This document shows positions 32,961 to 42,762 of a stretch of DNA of 64,000 nucleotides, in pieces. The DNA comes from Flavobacterium reichenbachii (GTDB taxonomy: Bacteria; Bacteroidota; Bacteroidia; Flavobacteriales; Flavobacteriaceae): NCBI RefSeq assembly GCF_002217435.1, contig NZ_MUHF01000009.1, positions 119,580-183,579 on the forward strand, given 5' to 3'. Every line of letters begins with the position of its first letter. Within the stretch, counting starts at the first letter, position 1. Made by a program: the position numbers and the translations under genes. Below the pieces are notes generated by a model, which had not been told where the DNA came from, ran no database searches, and saw only the letters and a list, made by a program, of their open reading frames with translations.

Positions 32961-34772
32961 CTAATTATCTTGTGTTTTTTCGCCACTATTTCTCTTTACC
33001 TTTTTACTGCTGTTTACTTCTATTTTTTCTTCGCCAAGTAATTCAATTTTATTGCTGTGAAAAATCTTCCCTTTTTCGGTATGCGATTCTAAATTCCCCT
33101 CAATATATTCCATGCAATTTCCGGTAACATTAAGCATATGATTTCCCCCAACACTTAGAGTATGCATCATTCCAATCATCGTTGATTTATCAACTCCCGC
33201 ACTTTCGCTGATGTTCATTCCTGCTGTTGAAGTAATATTTTGTCCAGCTTTCATAATAATATCTTCTCCTGCTTCTAGTTCAATATTTTTTGGAGCCTTA
33301 AACCTAATATTACCGTCACCATGGACAACTGCTATTGTTTTTCCTTTTTGGCTCTCAATTGTAATATCACCTGTCGCGTCATCAGAAATGATTCGGTTTC
33401 CGCTGCGGGTTTGTATTACTTTAATGTCATTTTTAGGAGTATTATACCCAGACGATTCCTGCCCATTATAATGTGCTCCCATAACATACGGGCATTGTGC
33501 ATTAGCGCCTTCAAAACCAACCAGTACTTCTTCGCCGATTTCCGGAATGAAATAAAAACCTTTTCCTGCTCCGCCGTGAGGCTGAATCATTCTGATCCAC
33601 TGGCTTGATTTGGTTCCTTCGCCCCAGAAGAAATCCACTCTCACACGTCCGAGTCCTTCGGGATCCTTGTTGTCTTTTATTTTAGCAGGCTGGGTTTCGG
33701 CTTTGGCAAAAACTGCAGTATCGGTATAATGAGGTGCAGAAACATCGGCAGGAATCGCTTTAAACTCACACGAATAATTGCCGTGCACCTGTGAGTGGTG
33801 ATTTGATTCTATACAAACCAGATGGTGTTCTATAGTTTGATTTATAATGGTAAAAGTCTGCCCTAATCCTAAAGGGAAATAAGATATTCCGCTGTAGTAT
33901 ACACTGTTTGCATCACTTCCTGCAGTCTGCAGTGTAACCATTTCTTCTATTTCGTCTTTATGCTGCGCATTATTGGTGAAAGAAGCCAGGCTTATTTCAG
34001 GCTGGGTGACAATTCCCTGATTGTAGCCGACATTTAACGCAAAACTGTCTTTACTACCACTCGAAGTTCGCTCAGCTGAATTTCGGATATTCACAGCATT
34101 GCTATAATCATACCCTCCCAGCGAAATTTTATGCGCAGCCATATTGACTTCGATCTTAAAACTGTGCAGCGAGGCCCCGTTGATGAGCTTTATCTTTGTA
34201 TTTTTAGTCTGCCCGTACTGCATGCGCATTCCGTCAAAATAAAACCATTGTCCGTAGCGGGCAGACAGTCTTTTAAGAAAATTAAAATTAGATTCGTTGT
34301 ACTGTGCTATATAGTTGAATTCTTTCATGTAGGTCGATCTTATAGCTTCTCTTTGATAAAATTCGGTCGGACCTTCTGATAAAATATCCAGAACAATATG
34401 ATCCATTCCTCTTTCCAGATAGGTTCTGGATTTTGGCCTGTCGTCCAGAACAATAGTGTGGCTTATACCGCTTACGTGCAGATTTACCGCACTTCCGTTC
34501 AAATCAGCTGAAGTTAATTTGTTTATGATGCCTTTGCTCATTAGTTTGATTCCGGTTAAACTCTTGAAGGTAAAAATGACTTCGCTTCCGATAAAACTTC
34601 TTATGGCTTTGGCCTGATCTTCGGGTTTTATAACGGCTTTTCCTGTATACTGCCAGACAAAGGAGAAATGATGATGATCTGCCATTTTTTGTGACAGGTT
34701 TAAATCATAATAAATAATATTCTGCGTAAAACCGTCTACGGTAATGTGTACTTGATCGGAAAAATGTCCCAT
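32961..34772 (-). CDS. vgrG: VgrG spike protein of a Bacteroidetes-type (iii) T6SS
   Basis: The 603-residue protein forms the trimeric tip of the type VI injection machine. The N-terminal gp27-like part is seen in HHFSFVWQYTG, SFIGSEVIFTFKS, IAQYNESNFNFLKRLSARYG and WFYFDGMRMQYG. The gp5/OB-fold follows with DPEGLGRVRVDFFWGEG, WIRMIQPHGGAGKGFYFIPE and GEEVLVGFEGANAQCPYVMG. The C-terminal needle is a run of short beta repeats (ITIESQKGKTI, NIRFKAPKNIELEAGEDIIM). No fused toxin is present; the cargo gene follows at once. No other T6SS genes are in the window, so this is a separate vgrG island. Confidence 0.92.
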   Translation of the reverse strand: MGHFSDQVHITVDGFTQNIIYYDLNLSQKMADHHHFSFVWQYTGKAVIKPEDQAKAIRSFIGSEVIFTFKSLTGIKLMSKGIINKLTSADLNGSAVNLHVSGISHTIVLDDRPKSRTYLERGMDHIVLDILSEGPTEFYQREAIRSTYMKEFNYIAQYNESNFNFLKRLSARYGQWFYFDGMRMQYGQTKNTKIKLINGASLHSFKIEVNMAAHKISLGGYDYSNAVNIRNSAERTSSGSKDSFALNVGYNQGIVTQPEISLASFTNNAQHKDEIEEMVTLQTAGSDANSVYYSGISYFPLGLGQTFTIINQTIEHHLVCIESNHHSQVHGNYSCEFKAIPADVSAPHYTDTAVFAKAETQPAKIKDNKDPEGLGRVRVDFFWGEGTKSSQWIRMIQPHGGAGKGFYFIPEIGEEVLVGFEGANAQCPYVMGAHYNGQESSGYNTPKNDIKVIQTRSGNRIISDDATGDITIESQKGKTIAVVHGDGNIRFKAPKNIELEAGEDIIMKAGQNITSTAGMNISESAGVDKSTMIGMMHTLSVGGNHMLNVTGNCMEYIEGNLESHTEKGKIFHSNKIELLGEEKIEVNSSKKVKRNSGEKTQDN

Positions 34773-34997
34773 AATATTTTTAGTTAATTGATAAGTAAGT
34801 ACCGATTAACGTATGGTCATTTATAGATAGGAAGTTTGTTAGTTTAAAAAGTTTACAACAATTACTTCATCTCTTGAACGAAATCGATTTAGTAAAAATA
34901 TACTTTCAAATAAAAATCATACAGCCACAAAAGGGTAAAAAAGTATTAAAATAAGATACTATATAGAATTTAGAAGCAAATAAAAGTTTGCATAAAA

Positions 34998-35027
34998 AAA
35001 AATGCCTCCCATTCAGGAGGCATTTTT
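34998..35027 (-). terminator. Terminator after the Gly/Asn-rich secreted protein gene
   Basis: A perfect 12-bp stem AAAAATGCCTCC / GGAGGCATTTTT lies 17 bp beyond the stop codon at 35044. It also isolates the vgrG island from the gene upstream. The gap 34773-34997 shows nothing else. Confidence 0.85.
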
Positions 35028-35043
35028 CATTTAACAAATTTAA

Positions 35044-35547
35044 TTAACGTCTATCATTACCATGAGAATGGGTCTGATCTTTTTTAGAGTTTCCTTTATT
35101 CTTACCATTGCCGTTACCATTTCCATTTCCATTGTTTGACTTATGGTTTCCTTCTGGTTTTGACTTTTTGTCTGGTTTAGGACCTCTGTTTTTTTGAGGT
35201 TTACCCACATAACCTTTTGGATAAGCTGCTCTGTGTTTAGAATGATAACTGTATGGTTTATCTCCTCTGTAATCGTTTAAGACTACTTTGTAACCTGAAT
35301 ACAAATCATAATTTCTGTATCTTGCCGGGATTCTTTTCTCGCGAACCCATACTCCGTTGTTATCATAAATATACTGACTGTTATTAACATCATAATAGAC
35401 ATCAATATCTGGCAGGTAATAATATCTGCTGTCGTCATATCCTTCTGGCCCCCAGCTTGGCGGTGTACCAATATTTACATTGATAGAAACTTGTGCATGT
35501 GTAAAAACACTTACTAAAAGCACTAAAGCTAATCCTAATTTTTTCAT
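35044..35547 (-). CDS. Secreted basic Gly/Asn-rich protein of unknown function
   Basis: A 167-residue protein with a clear signal peptide ending THAQ. The mature first half is aromatic (SRYYYLPDIDVYYDVNNSQY, then NNGVWVREKRIPARYRNYDL), a pattern seen in small Bacteroidetes secreted proteins. The second half is a disordered basic tail with GNGNGNGNGKNKGN and a His-rich end. No catalytic motif is present. It could be a cell-wall or matrix-associated protein; function is not known. It is monocistronic. Confidence 0.7.
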   Translation of the reverse strand: MKKLGLALVLLVSVFTHAQVSINVNIGTPPSWGPEGYDDSRYYYLPDIDVYYDVNNSQYIYDNNGVWVREKRIPARYRNYDLYSGYKVVLNDYRGDKPYSYHSKHRAAYPKGYVGKPQKNRGPKPDKKSKPEGNHKSNNGNGNGNGNGKNKGNSKKDQTHSHGNDRR

Positions 35548-35683
35548 TTTTTCTGTAGTTAAGTATTAATTGAGTATTATAAATCTAAAATAATACCAAA
35601 TAAACCGTTAGAAGTATACTTTAGACCGAATGGCAAAACTAATCGACGAAAACGACATTTTACCCTACTTAAATTTCAACCTT

Positions 35684-37090
35684 TTATTTCCATCCTCCGC
35701 CCAATGCGCGATATAAATCGACTACGGCTTGCAATTTCTGCAGATTATCATTAATACCACTTAATTGCGCTGCAAGCAGATTCTGCTGCGATGTTAATAC
35801 ATCTGTATAATTGGTTGCAGAACTGTATTCTAAAAGCTGTTGCGTAAAATCTACTGCTTTTTCTAAAGCTGCAATCTGTTTTTCTCTGGAATCTTGTTTT
35901 TCAACCGCCATTTGGTACGAATACAAAGCATTTGAAACTTCCTGACCTGCTACTAAAAGTCGCTGCTGAAAGTTATTATAAGCCTGTAATTGCTGTGACT
36001 GCGCGTTTGTCAATCTCAGTTTATTATTTCCCTGATTGAAAATCGGCTGTGTTAATCCGCCAATTATCGAATAGAAAATAGAATTTGAAAAAAAGTCTTT
36101 TAACTGAAGGTTCGAAAATCCACCGCTGGCTGTTAAAGTCAAACTTGGATAAAAATACGTACGGGCTAAATTTGTTGATTCAAAAGCAACTCTAAAATCA
36201 AATTCTGCCTGACGCACATCCGGACGATTCTGTAATAATTGTGACGGAAGTCCGATTGCCAGATTTTCAGGCGCCGTTTGATTCTCCAACGTTCCTCTGT
36301 CTATTGCTCCTGGTGCTTGTCCCAGCAAAATATTCAAAGCGTTTTCTGTTTCTCTGATATTTTGTTTCAAATCCGGAATTAAAACTTCGGCTGCGTGCTG
36401 ATTGGCTTCACTCTGTACCACTGCTGCTCCGGTAACTATTGCTCCTTCTTTTAAATCTTTTATGGTTTCAACATTTTTAATACGGCTTTCTAACGTAGCT
36501 TTTGTTATTTCTAATTGTTTATCATAAGCCAGTAATAAGAAATAATTATTTGCAATATCAGAAATTAATTGGGTCTGAACCGCTTGTTTTGCTGCATCTG
36601 TAGAAAGATAAGAAGCCAAAGCTGCTCTTTTAGAACTGCTTAATTTTCCCCAGATATCTGCTTCCCAAGAAGTACTTAAACCTAATTTATAGGTTGTAGT
36701 CAAAGTATTAATGTTAATTCCAGCCGGAAAATTCAAACCTGCTTCAGATTGTTTGTTGTGTGTTGCGCTGGCATCCAGATTTAATGTTGGATAATAAGCC
36801 AGCTTACTTTGATGTAAAACTGCACGCGCCTGAACGATATTTTCTATTGCATTTTTAAGGTTTAAATTTTGATCTAATCCTTTTTGAATTAATGCATTTA
36901 ATTTTTCATCTTTAAAAACACTCTGCCAAGGCATATCTGCCAAAGTAGTAGAATCTGCCGATGCCTGATCGCGGTAGAGCTGGTCTGTTTTTAATGTTGT
37001 GGGGCGTTCGTACTTTTTGGTAATCGAGCACGCACTTAAAAGTGCGGCTGCAATTACCATAAGAATATATTTATTTGAACTGTGAGTCAT
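35684..37090 (-). CDS. Outer-membrane efflux lipoprotein (OprM/NodT type)
   Basis: The 468-residue TolC-like channel has lipobox LLSAC (Cys 21) and NodT-family features: KYERPTTLKTDQLYRD, DMPWQSVFKDEKLNALIQKG, NKLRLTNAQSQQLQAYNNFQ and a closing VVDLYRALGGGWK. It forms the outer-membrane exit of the RND pump encoded just upstream (18 bp gap) with the adaptor gene. The order adaptor - pump - channel is the standard RND operon. Confidence 0.92.
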   Translation of the reverse strand: MTHSSNKYILMVIAAALLSACSITKKYERPTTLKTDQLYRDQASADSTTLADMPWQSVFKDEKLNALIQKGLDQNLNLKNAIENIVQARAVLHQSKLAYYPTLNLDASATHNKQSEAGLNFPAGININTLTTTYKLGLSTSWEADIWGKLSSSKRAALASYLSTDAAKQAVQTQLISDIANNYFLLLAYDKQLEITKATLESRIKNVETIKDLKEGAIVTGAAVVQSEANQHAAEVLIPDLKQNIRETENALNILLGQAPGAIDRGTLENQTAPENLAIGLPSQLLQNRPDVRQAEFDFRVAFESTNLARTYFYPSLTLTASGGFSNLQLKDFFSNSIFYSIIGGLTQPIFNQGNNKLRLTNAQSQQLQAYNNFQQRLLVAGQEVSNALYSYQMAVEKQDSREKQIAALEKAVDFTQQLLEYSSATNYTDVLTSQQNLLAAQLSGINDNLQKLQAVVDLYRALGGGWK

Positions 37091-37108
37091 CTTTTTCTAA
37101 TTAAATTA

Positions 37109-40100
37109 TTACTCTTTATGAGCTTCTATCAACAATGTTTCCTCGTCTTCATCACCTTCGTCATCGTAATTTTCTTTGGCTGGACCACTAATTTTTTCCT
37201 GCAAAGTCTGGAAAATGATAAACAATACCGGAATAACAAATACTCCTAAAATTGTTCCGATTAACATACCTCCTACAGCTCCTGTACCAATCGATTTATT
37301 ACCAACTGCTCCTGCTCCTGATGCAAACATTAAAGGAACAAGTCCCAAAATAAAGGCAAAGGATGTCATCAAAATTGGTCGTAAACGTGCTACTGCACCT
37401 TCAATTGCAGACTGAACGATTGGCAGTCCTTTACGTCTTCTTTCCAAAGCAAATTCGACAATCAAAATACCATTTTTAGCGAGCAGTCCGATCAGCATGA
37501 TTAGGGAAATCTGCAGGTAAATATTACTGTTGAGTTTGAATATTATAGAGAACAAATAGGCTCCCGCTAAACCAAACGGAATGGAGAATAATACCGCAAA
37601 AGGTAAAATATAACTCTCATATTGTGCACTTAACAAGAAATAAACGAAAACTAAACACAAGATAAAGATGAAAATTGTTTCACTTCCTGATGCTAATTCC
37701 TCACGTGTTAAACCAGAAAACTCATATCCGTAACCTGCCGGAAGATTTTCTGCTGCTACTTCCTGAATTGCTTTAATAGCATCTCCAGAACTGTAGCCCG
37801 GATTTGGTGCTCCTGTAATCGAAATAGAGGTAAATAAGTTAAATCTGGAAATAGACTCCGGACCAAAAACTCTGGTCATTTTTACAAACTCGGTAATTGG
37901 CGCCATAGTTCCTGAACTGTTACGAACAAAGATTTTATTTAATCCTTCTGTATTAGTTCTAAATTCTGGTGAAGCCTGAATCATGACACGGTATTGTTTT
38001 CCGAATTTATTAAAATTCGAAGCATACAATCCTCCATAATACCCTTGCATTGTAGACAAAATACTGTTTACAGAAACGCCTGCATCTTTGGCTTTAGCCA
38101 GATTAATATCCATCATATACTGAGGGAAACCTGGGTTAAAAGGTGTTGTTGCATATTGTATTTCAGGACGTTTAGACAATTTCTCTAAAAATTCTGTATT
38201 TACTTTAAAGAATTCTGATGTGGTATGACCTCCTTTATCCTGAAGCTGAAATTCGAATCCGCCGCTTTGTCCAAATCCTTGAATAGTTGGCGGCGAAATA
38301 AAGAAAATATTAGCTTCGCGAATCCCGCTTGTTTTGGCAAAAAGCTGTCCGATAACATCATCAACACTTAGATCACGTTTATTCCACGTTTCCAGTTTTA
38401 CAATAACCATACTATAGGCACTTCCCGCACCTGCTGTAAAGTTCTGACCAACTATACGAAGTGTATTTTTAACACCCGAAATTGTATGCGCAATACTGTC
38501 TACTCTTTTGGCTATAACATCAGAACGTTCCATAGAAGCTGATGGCGGTAAACTAATATTTGCAAAAACAGTACCTTGATCTTCTGCAGGAACGAAAGCA
38601 GATGGTGTGGTTTTCATCATATAAAATAATGCAGCACCAGCAATCACAATAGAAGCCAATACGATCCATTTTTTGACAGAAAGAAAAGATACTGAACGTT
38701 TATATTTATTAGTTACATTATCAAATGCAACGTTGAATGAAGTATAAAATCGCTGTATGAAACTTTTATGTTTATGATCGTCTGCATGCGGTTTTAAAAG
38801 TAAAGCACATAATGCCGGACTTAAAGTTAATGCATTTACTGCCGAAAGAATAATTGCAACGGCCAGTGTGATACCAAACTGTTTGTAGAAAACCCCAGTA
38901 GATCCGTTGATAAATGTAACGGGAATAAATACGGCCGCCATTACCAGCGTAATCGAAATGATCGCTCCGGAAATTTCTTCCATTGCATCAATAGTGGCTT
39001 TTTTAGATGATTTATAACCGCTGTCAAGCTTGGCATGCACTGCCTCGACGACAACAATGGCATCATCGACGACAATACCAATGGCGAGAACCATTGCAAA
39101 AAGCGTTAATAAGTTAATGGTAAATCCGAATAAATTCAGGAAGAAAAATGTTCCTACAATTGCCACCGGAACCGCAATTGCGGGAATTAATGTCGATCTA
39201 AAATCCTGAAGGAAAATAAATACTACGATAAAAACAAGAATAAAGGCTTCAATCAAAGTATGAATTACTTTCTCGATAGAAGCATCCAAATTTTCGTTAA
39301 CGTCTACAAGAAGCGTATATTTTACTCCTTTCGGGAAATTTTTTGCTGCTTCTTCAATTAGTTTTTTAGAATTATTGATTACGTCACGCGCATTTGATCC
39401 GGGAGTCTGGCTGATGGCCATTGCTGCCGACTCTACTCCGTTTGTTTTAATCGTTGCCGAATAACTCAATGATCCTAATTCTACTTTTGCAACATCTTTT
39501 AAACGAAGCATTTGTCCGTTGCCAACAGATTTTATTACAATATCTCCAAATTCCTGAGCGCTTGTTAAACGTCCTTTATATTTAATTACATATTGAAATG
39601 CCTGATTTCCGTTTTCACCAAATTTACCTGGTGCAGCTTCAATATTTTGTTCTGCCAAAGCAGCCGAAATATCACTCGGAATCAATTTATACTGCTGCAT
39701 GATGTCCGGTTTCAACCAGATTCTCATAGAATAATCTTTTGCTCCAAAAACGGTTACGTCTCCTACTCCAACAACACGCTGGATTTGAGGCACAAGATTA
39801 ATTTTAGCATAATTCTGAAGGAAAGTCTGATCGTAAGCTTTGTCGTCACTGTACAAAGAGAAAATCAACAGGTTACTACTCTGACTTTTAGTTACCGTAA
39901 CTCCGGCCTGAGTTACCTCTACAGGAAGTAAACTTGTTGCTCTGGAAACCCTGTTTTGTACGTTTACCGCAGCTAAATCTGGGTTTGTTCCAACTTTAAA
40001 AAAGATTTTTATAGAAGCATTTCCGTCGTTTGTTGCTGTAGAAGTCATGTAAGTCATGTTTTCTACCCCATTAATTTGTTCTTCCAACGGAATTACGATA

Positions 40101-40279
40101 CTTTTTAATACCACATCTGCATTTGCTCCTGTATAACTTGCAGAAACATTTACAGTTGGCGGTGCAATATCTGGATACTGCGCTATTGGCAGTGCAACCA
40201 GCCCCAGAACACCTAAGATTACGATAATAACAGATATTACCGTAGAAAGTACTGGTCTTTGTATGAATTTTTTAAACAT
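37109..40279 (-). CDS. RND multidrug efflux transporter (AcrB/HAE1 type)
   Basis: This 1056-residue inner-membrane proton antiporter has the standard twelve helices and two large periplasmic loops. It begins MFKKFIQRPVLSTVISVIIV; the conserved charged pair for proton transfer is in GIVVDDAIVVVEAVHAKL; LLLKPHADD follows TM6; and LIGLLAKNGILIVEFALERR contains the essential Lys. It exports drugs, dyes or detergents with the adaptor (40286-41446) and channel (35684-37090). The gene starts six bases after the adaptor's stop. Length is normal for the family. Confidence 0.95.
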   Translation of the reverse strand: MFKKFIQRPVLSTVISVIIVILGVLGLVALPIAQYPDIAPPTVNVSASYTGANADVVLKSIVIPLEEQINGVENMTYMTSTATNDGNASIKIFFKVGTNPDLAAVNVQNRVSRATSLLPVEVTQAGVTVTKSQSSNLLIFSLYSDDKAYDQTFLQNYAKINLVPQIQRVVGVGDVTVFGAKDYSMRIWLKPDIMQQYKLIPSDISAALAEQNIEAAPGKFGENGNQAFQYVIKYKGRLTSAQEFGDIVIKSVGNGQMLRLKDVAKVELGSLSYSATIKTNGVESAAMAISQTPGSNARDVINNSKKLIEEAAKNFPKGVKYTLLVDVNENLDASIEKVIHTLIEAFILVFIVVFIFLQDFRSTLIPAIAVPVAIVGTFFFLNLFGFTINLLTLFAMVLAIGIVVDDAIVVVEAVHAKLDSGYKSSKKATIDAMEEISGAIISITLVMAAVFIPVTFINGSTGVFYKQFGITLAVAIILSAVNALTLSPALCALLLKPHADDHKHKSFIQRFYTSFNVAFDNVTNKYKRSVSFLSVKKWIVLASIVIAGAALFYMMKTTPSAFVPAEDQGTVFANISLPPSASMERSDVIAKRVDSIAHTISGVKNTLRIVGQNFTAGAGSAYSMVIVKLETWNKRDLSVDDVIGQLFAKTSGIREANIFFISPPTIQGFGQSGGFEFQLQDKGGHTTSEFFKVNTEFLEKLSKRPEIQYATTPFNPGFPQYMMDINLAKAKDAGVSVNSILSTMQGYYGGLYASNFNKFGKQYRVMIQASPEFRTNTEGLNKIFVRNSSGTMAPITEFVKMTRVFGPESISRFNLFTSISITGAPNPGYSSGDAIKAIQEVAAENLPAGYGYEFSGLTREELASGSETIFIFILCLVFVYFLLSAQYESYILPFAVLFSIPFGLAGAYLFSIIFKLNSNIYLQISLIMLIGLLAKNGILIVEFALERRRKGLPIVQSAIEGAVARLRPILMTSFAFILGLVPLMFASGAGAVGNKSIGTGAVGGMLIGTILGVFVIPVLFIIFQTLQEKISGPAKENYDDEGDEDEETLLIEAHKE

Positions 40280-40285
40280 TTGTTT

Positions 40286-41446
40286 TTATTTTAAATCGGC
40301 GTAAACAGTTTCAGCACTTTGATTTTGTGGTTTAATTTGAGTTCCGTCTTTCAGCGTTGCAACTCCTTCCAAAACGATTTGATCTCCAGCTTTCAATCCG
40401 CTTGAAACCACGTAATAATTACCTGCATTATTTTCTAAAACCTTAATATTGGTACTTTTAGTTTTTCCCGCTTTGTCAACCACCACAACAAAAAGTTTAT
40501 CCTGCAGTTCGTAAGTTGCACTTTGCGGTACAATTAATCCTTGTTTTATTTCTTGCGGAATTCTTACTGTAGTACTGCTTCCGCTTCTGATGATTCCTTT
40601 AGGATTAGGAAAACGTGCTCTAATATTTACTGTACCGGTTTCTGTATTAATTAATCCGTTTACGGTTTCAATTCTTCCTTTCTCATCGTATGCAGTTCCA
40701 TCAGAAAGTAATAAAGAAACTTCGGGCATTTTTTTGATTTTTTGTGCCAGTGGTGCTCCGGAATTTTCTTGTGTAAAGTTTAAAAGCATTTTTTCATTCA
40801 ATGCAAAATAAGCGTACACATTTCCGATGCTCGAAACTGTAGTCATTGGCTCTGCTGTTGCAGAACTAACCAAACTTCCTAATCTAAATGGTATAGAACC
40901 TACAACGCCGTTTACCGGACTGGTAACAGTTGTATATCCTAAGTTTACTTTTGCGTTTACCAAAGCGGCATTTGCCTGAGCTAAACTTGCCATTGCAGAC
41001 TCATAAGTATATTGAGCAGATTCTAAATCGTATTTGCTTATAATTCCTTTTTCTACCAGTGGTTTTACTTTATTAACAGCCAGTTTTGCAGTACTAACTT
41101 GCGCCTGAGCACTTTTAATACTTGCTGCAGCGGTACGTACTTGCTGCTCGTATTCTGGTGCGCTGATTTTGAATAATGGCTGTCCTGTTTTTACGACAGC
41201 ACCTTCATCTACATAAATTTTATCGATATATCCTTCTACTCTCGGACGAATCTCTATATTTTGCTGTCCCTGAATACTTGCCGGAAAATCTGTGTGAAGT
41301 GTTGCAGATTCTGGCTGTAAAGTCAGAGTTTTATATTCCTTAACTTGTGGTGCGCCTCCGCCCTGAGCCGATTTATCATCTTTTTTACCGCATGATGCGA
41401 TAACAATTGATGCTGCTAGAATGCTAAAAAATGATTGCTTATTCAT
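40286..41446 (-). CDS. RND efflux periplasmic adaptor (membrane fusion lipoprotein)
   Basis: The start is taken at the ATG at 41446 (386 residues); the longer frame to 41587 begins with TTG and adds an unlikely leader. The lipobox is VIASC (Cys 19). Family landmarks: IRPRVEGYIDKIYVDEGAVV, then KTGQPLFKISAPEYEQQV, a coiled-coil of about 70 residues (TAKLAVNKVKPLVEKGIISK), YTTVTSPVNGVVGSIPFRLG and VPQSATYELQDKLFVVVV. It bridges pump and outer-membrane channel. No local repressor precedes it; the next gene upstream is a divergent two-component kinase, which is a possible regulator. Confidence 0.92.
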   Translation of the reverse strand: MNKQSFFSILAASIVIASCGKKDDKSAQGGGAPQVKEYKTLTLQPESATLHTDFPASIQGQQNIEIRPRVEGYIDKIYVDEGAVVKTGQPLFKISAPEYEQQVRTAAASIKSAQAQVSTAKLAVNKVKPLVEKGIISKYDLESAQYTYESAMASLAQANAALVNAKVNLGYTTVTSPVNGVVGSIPFRLGSLVSSATAEPMTTVSSIGNVYAYFALNEKMLLNFTQENSGAPLAQKIKKMPEVSLLLSDGTAYDEKGRIETVNGLINTETGTVNIRARFPNPKGIIRSGSSTTVRIPQEIKQGLIVPQSATYELQDKLFVVVVDKAGKTKSTNIKVLENNAGNYYVVSSGLKAGDQIVLEGVATLKDGTQIKPQNQSAETVYADLK

Positions 41447-41712
41447 TGTAAAAAATGTGTAATTATCGATTATATACTGACAAAATAAATAAATTAAAAG
41501 GTACGAAATTTTTTGAATAGACGGAGAGCAAAAGAGAATCGATAAAGATAACTTAACAGCCGATGGTTTTTTAAAACTATTAAACAACTGTTTAATTTTT
41601 GGCTCGTCGGCTCTAAAATGCTTTTTAAAGATTCCAGCTCTATATTGGGCGATTGGTTCAAAATCGTATATATATAAAGTGTAATATTGTCCTCAAAAAT
41701 TCATAAATTATA

Positions 41713-42762
41713 ATGGCACCAAATTTTTTCAGACCTTATTTATTTGTCGGACTGCATATTCTCGGCTGGTTATTATTGGGATTTATTATGCTGTTTTACA
41801 TTCCGCTGACCTGGAATGTTATTCTTCCAGAAGTATTTTGGCTTTGGCAGATTATCATTTTGGTACTGCTGATTATTTTATTTTATTCGAATGCTAAAAT
41901 CATTGTTCCAAAGACAATTATAAAGAATAATACTTCTCCATTTTTGGCCTGGGCTTCTCTGATGATTTTTATAATGCAGCTGATCGCTTATTTCTATTCG
42001 TCTCAAACCAATGTTCATACTAAAGTGAGTGCGGTTTTAGGATTTACAAAATACCGAAATCCTTATTTTGATAATTATGTTTTTATGCTGACTCTCTTGG
42101 TTTTAGGCATTAGCACAAGCTGGTCGATGTTACAATATTGGCAAAAAGCGGCGCAGCACAAACAAAAGCTGGAACAAGACAAAACAATGGCAGAACTGGC
42201 GATGTTAAAAGCGCAGATCAATCCGCATTTTTTCTTTAACTCGCTTAACAGCATTTATTCGTTAACGTATTCTAATATCGAAGATTCCAGAAATGCCCTG
42301 CATACTTTGAGCCGAATGATGAGATATTTATTATACAGCACAGAGGGCGAACGAACTACCTTATTGAAAGAGGTCGAATTCTTAAAAGATTTTATCGCTT
42401 TAATGAAACTTCGTGCCAACAGCAAACTGACTATTACCACAGAAATACCAGAAAAACTCAACGATTATCCTATCGTCCCGATGTTATTATTACCTTTAGT
42501 AGAAAATGCCTTTAAACATGGTGTTCATGCCACGGATAAAAGTGAAATTATTATTGTTTTAAAGCAAAATGAAACTCATCTTGAATTTGAAGTTGTGAAT
42601 ACTTTTTTTGAAAAAACATCGAATTCTGATCCGGGAGGAATTGGTTTAACAAATACAATACGCAGATTACAGCTTATTTATCCGCACAGACACTGGATGG
42701 AATGCGGCGTGAACCAGGAAGGAAAATATCAAGTAAATCTGAAAATAACATTAGAACAATGA
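41713..42762 (+). CDS. Sensor histidine kinase, LytS/YpdA-like (His_kinase family)
   Basis: A 349-residue kinase with four membrane helices in the first 135 residues and little periplasmic sequence, a short coiled coil (QKAAQHKQKLEQDKTMAEL), the phospho-acceptor motif LKAQINPHFFFNSLNSIYSL and an ATP-binding part with LLPLVENAFKHGV and GGIGLTNTIRRLQLIYP. It phosphorylates the LytTR regulator encoded next; the genes overlap by ATGA at 42759-42762. It diverges from the efflux adaptor gene over 266 bp. The signal is unknown. Confidence 0.92.
   Translation: MAPNFFRPYLFVGLHILGWLLLGFIMLFYIPLTWNVILPEVFWLWQIIILVLLIILFYSNAKIIVPKTIIKNNTSPFLAWASLMIFIMQLIAYFYSSQTNVHTKVSAVLGFTKYRNPYFDNYVFMLTLLVLGISTSWSMLQYWQKAAQHKQKLEQDKTMAELAMLKAQINPHFFFNSLNSIYSLTYSNIEDSRNALHTLSRMMRYLLYSTEGERTTLLKEVEFLKDFIALMKLRANSKLTITTEIPEKLNDYPIVPMLLLPLVENAFKHGVHATDKSEIIIVLKQNETHLEFEVVNTFFEKTSNSDPGGIGLTNTIRRLQLIYPHRHWMECGVNQEGKYQVNLKITLEQ

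Noticed and set aside
32961..34772. Full T6SS gene cluster
   Set aside because: Only vgrG and its cargo are visible; no sheath, baseplate, Hcp or ATPase gene is in the window.
40286..41587. Long start for the efflux adaptor
   Set aside because: It begins with TTG and precedes a perfect lipoprotein signal peptide starting at 41446.
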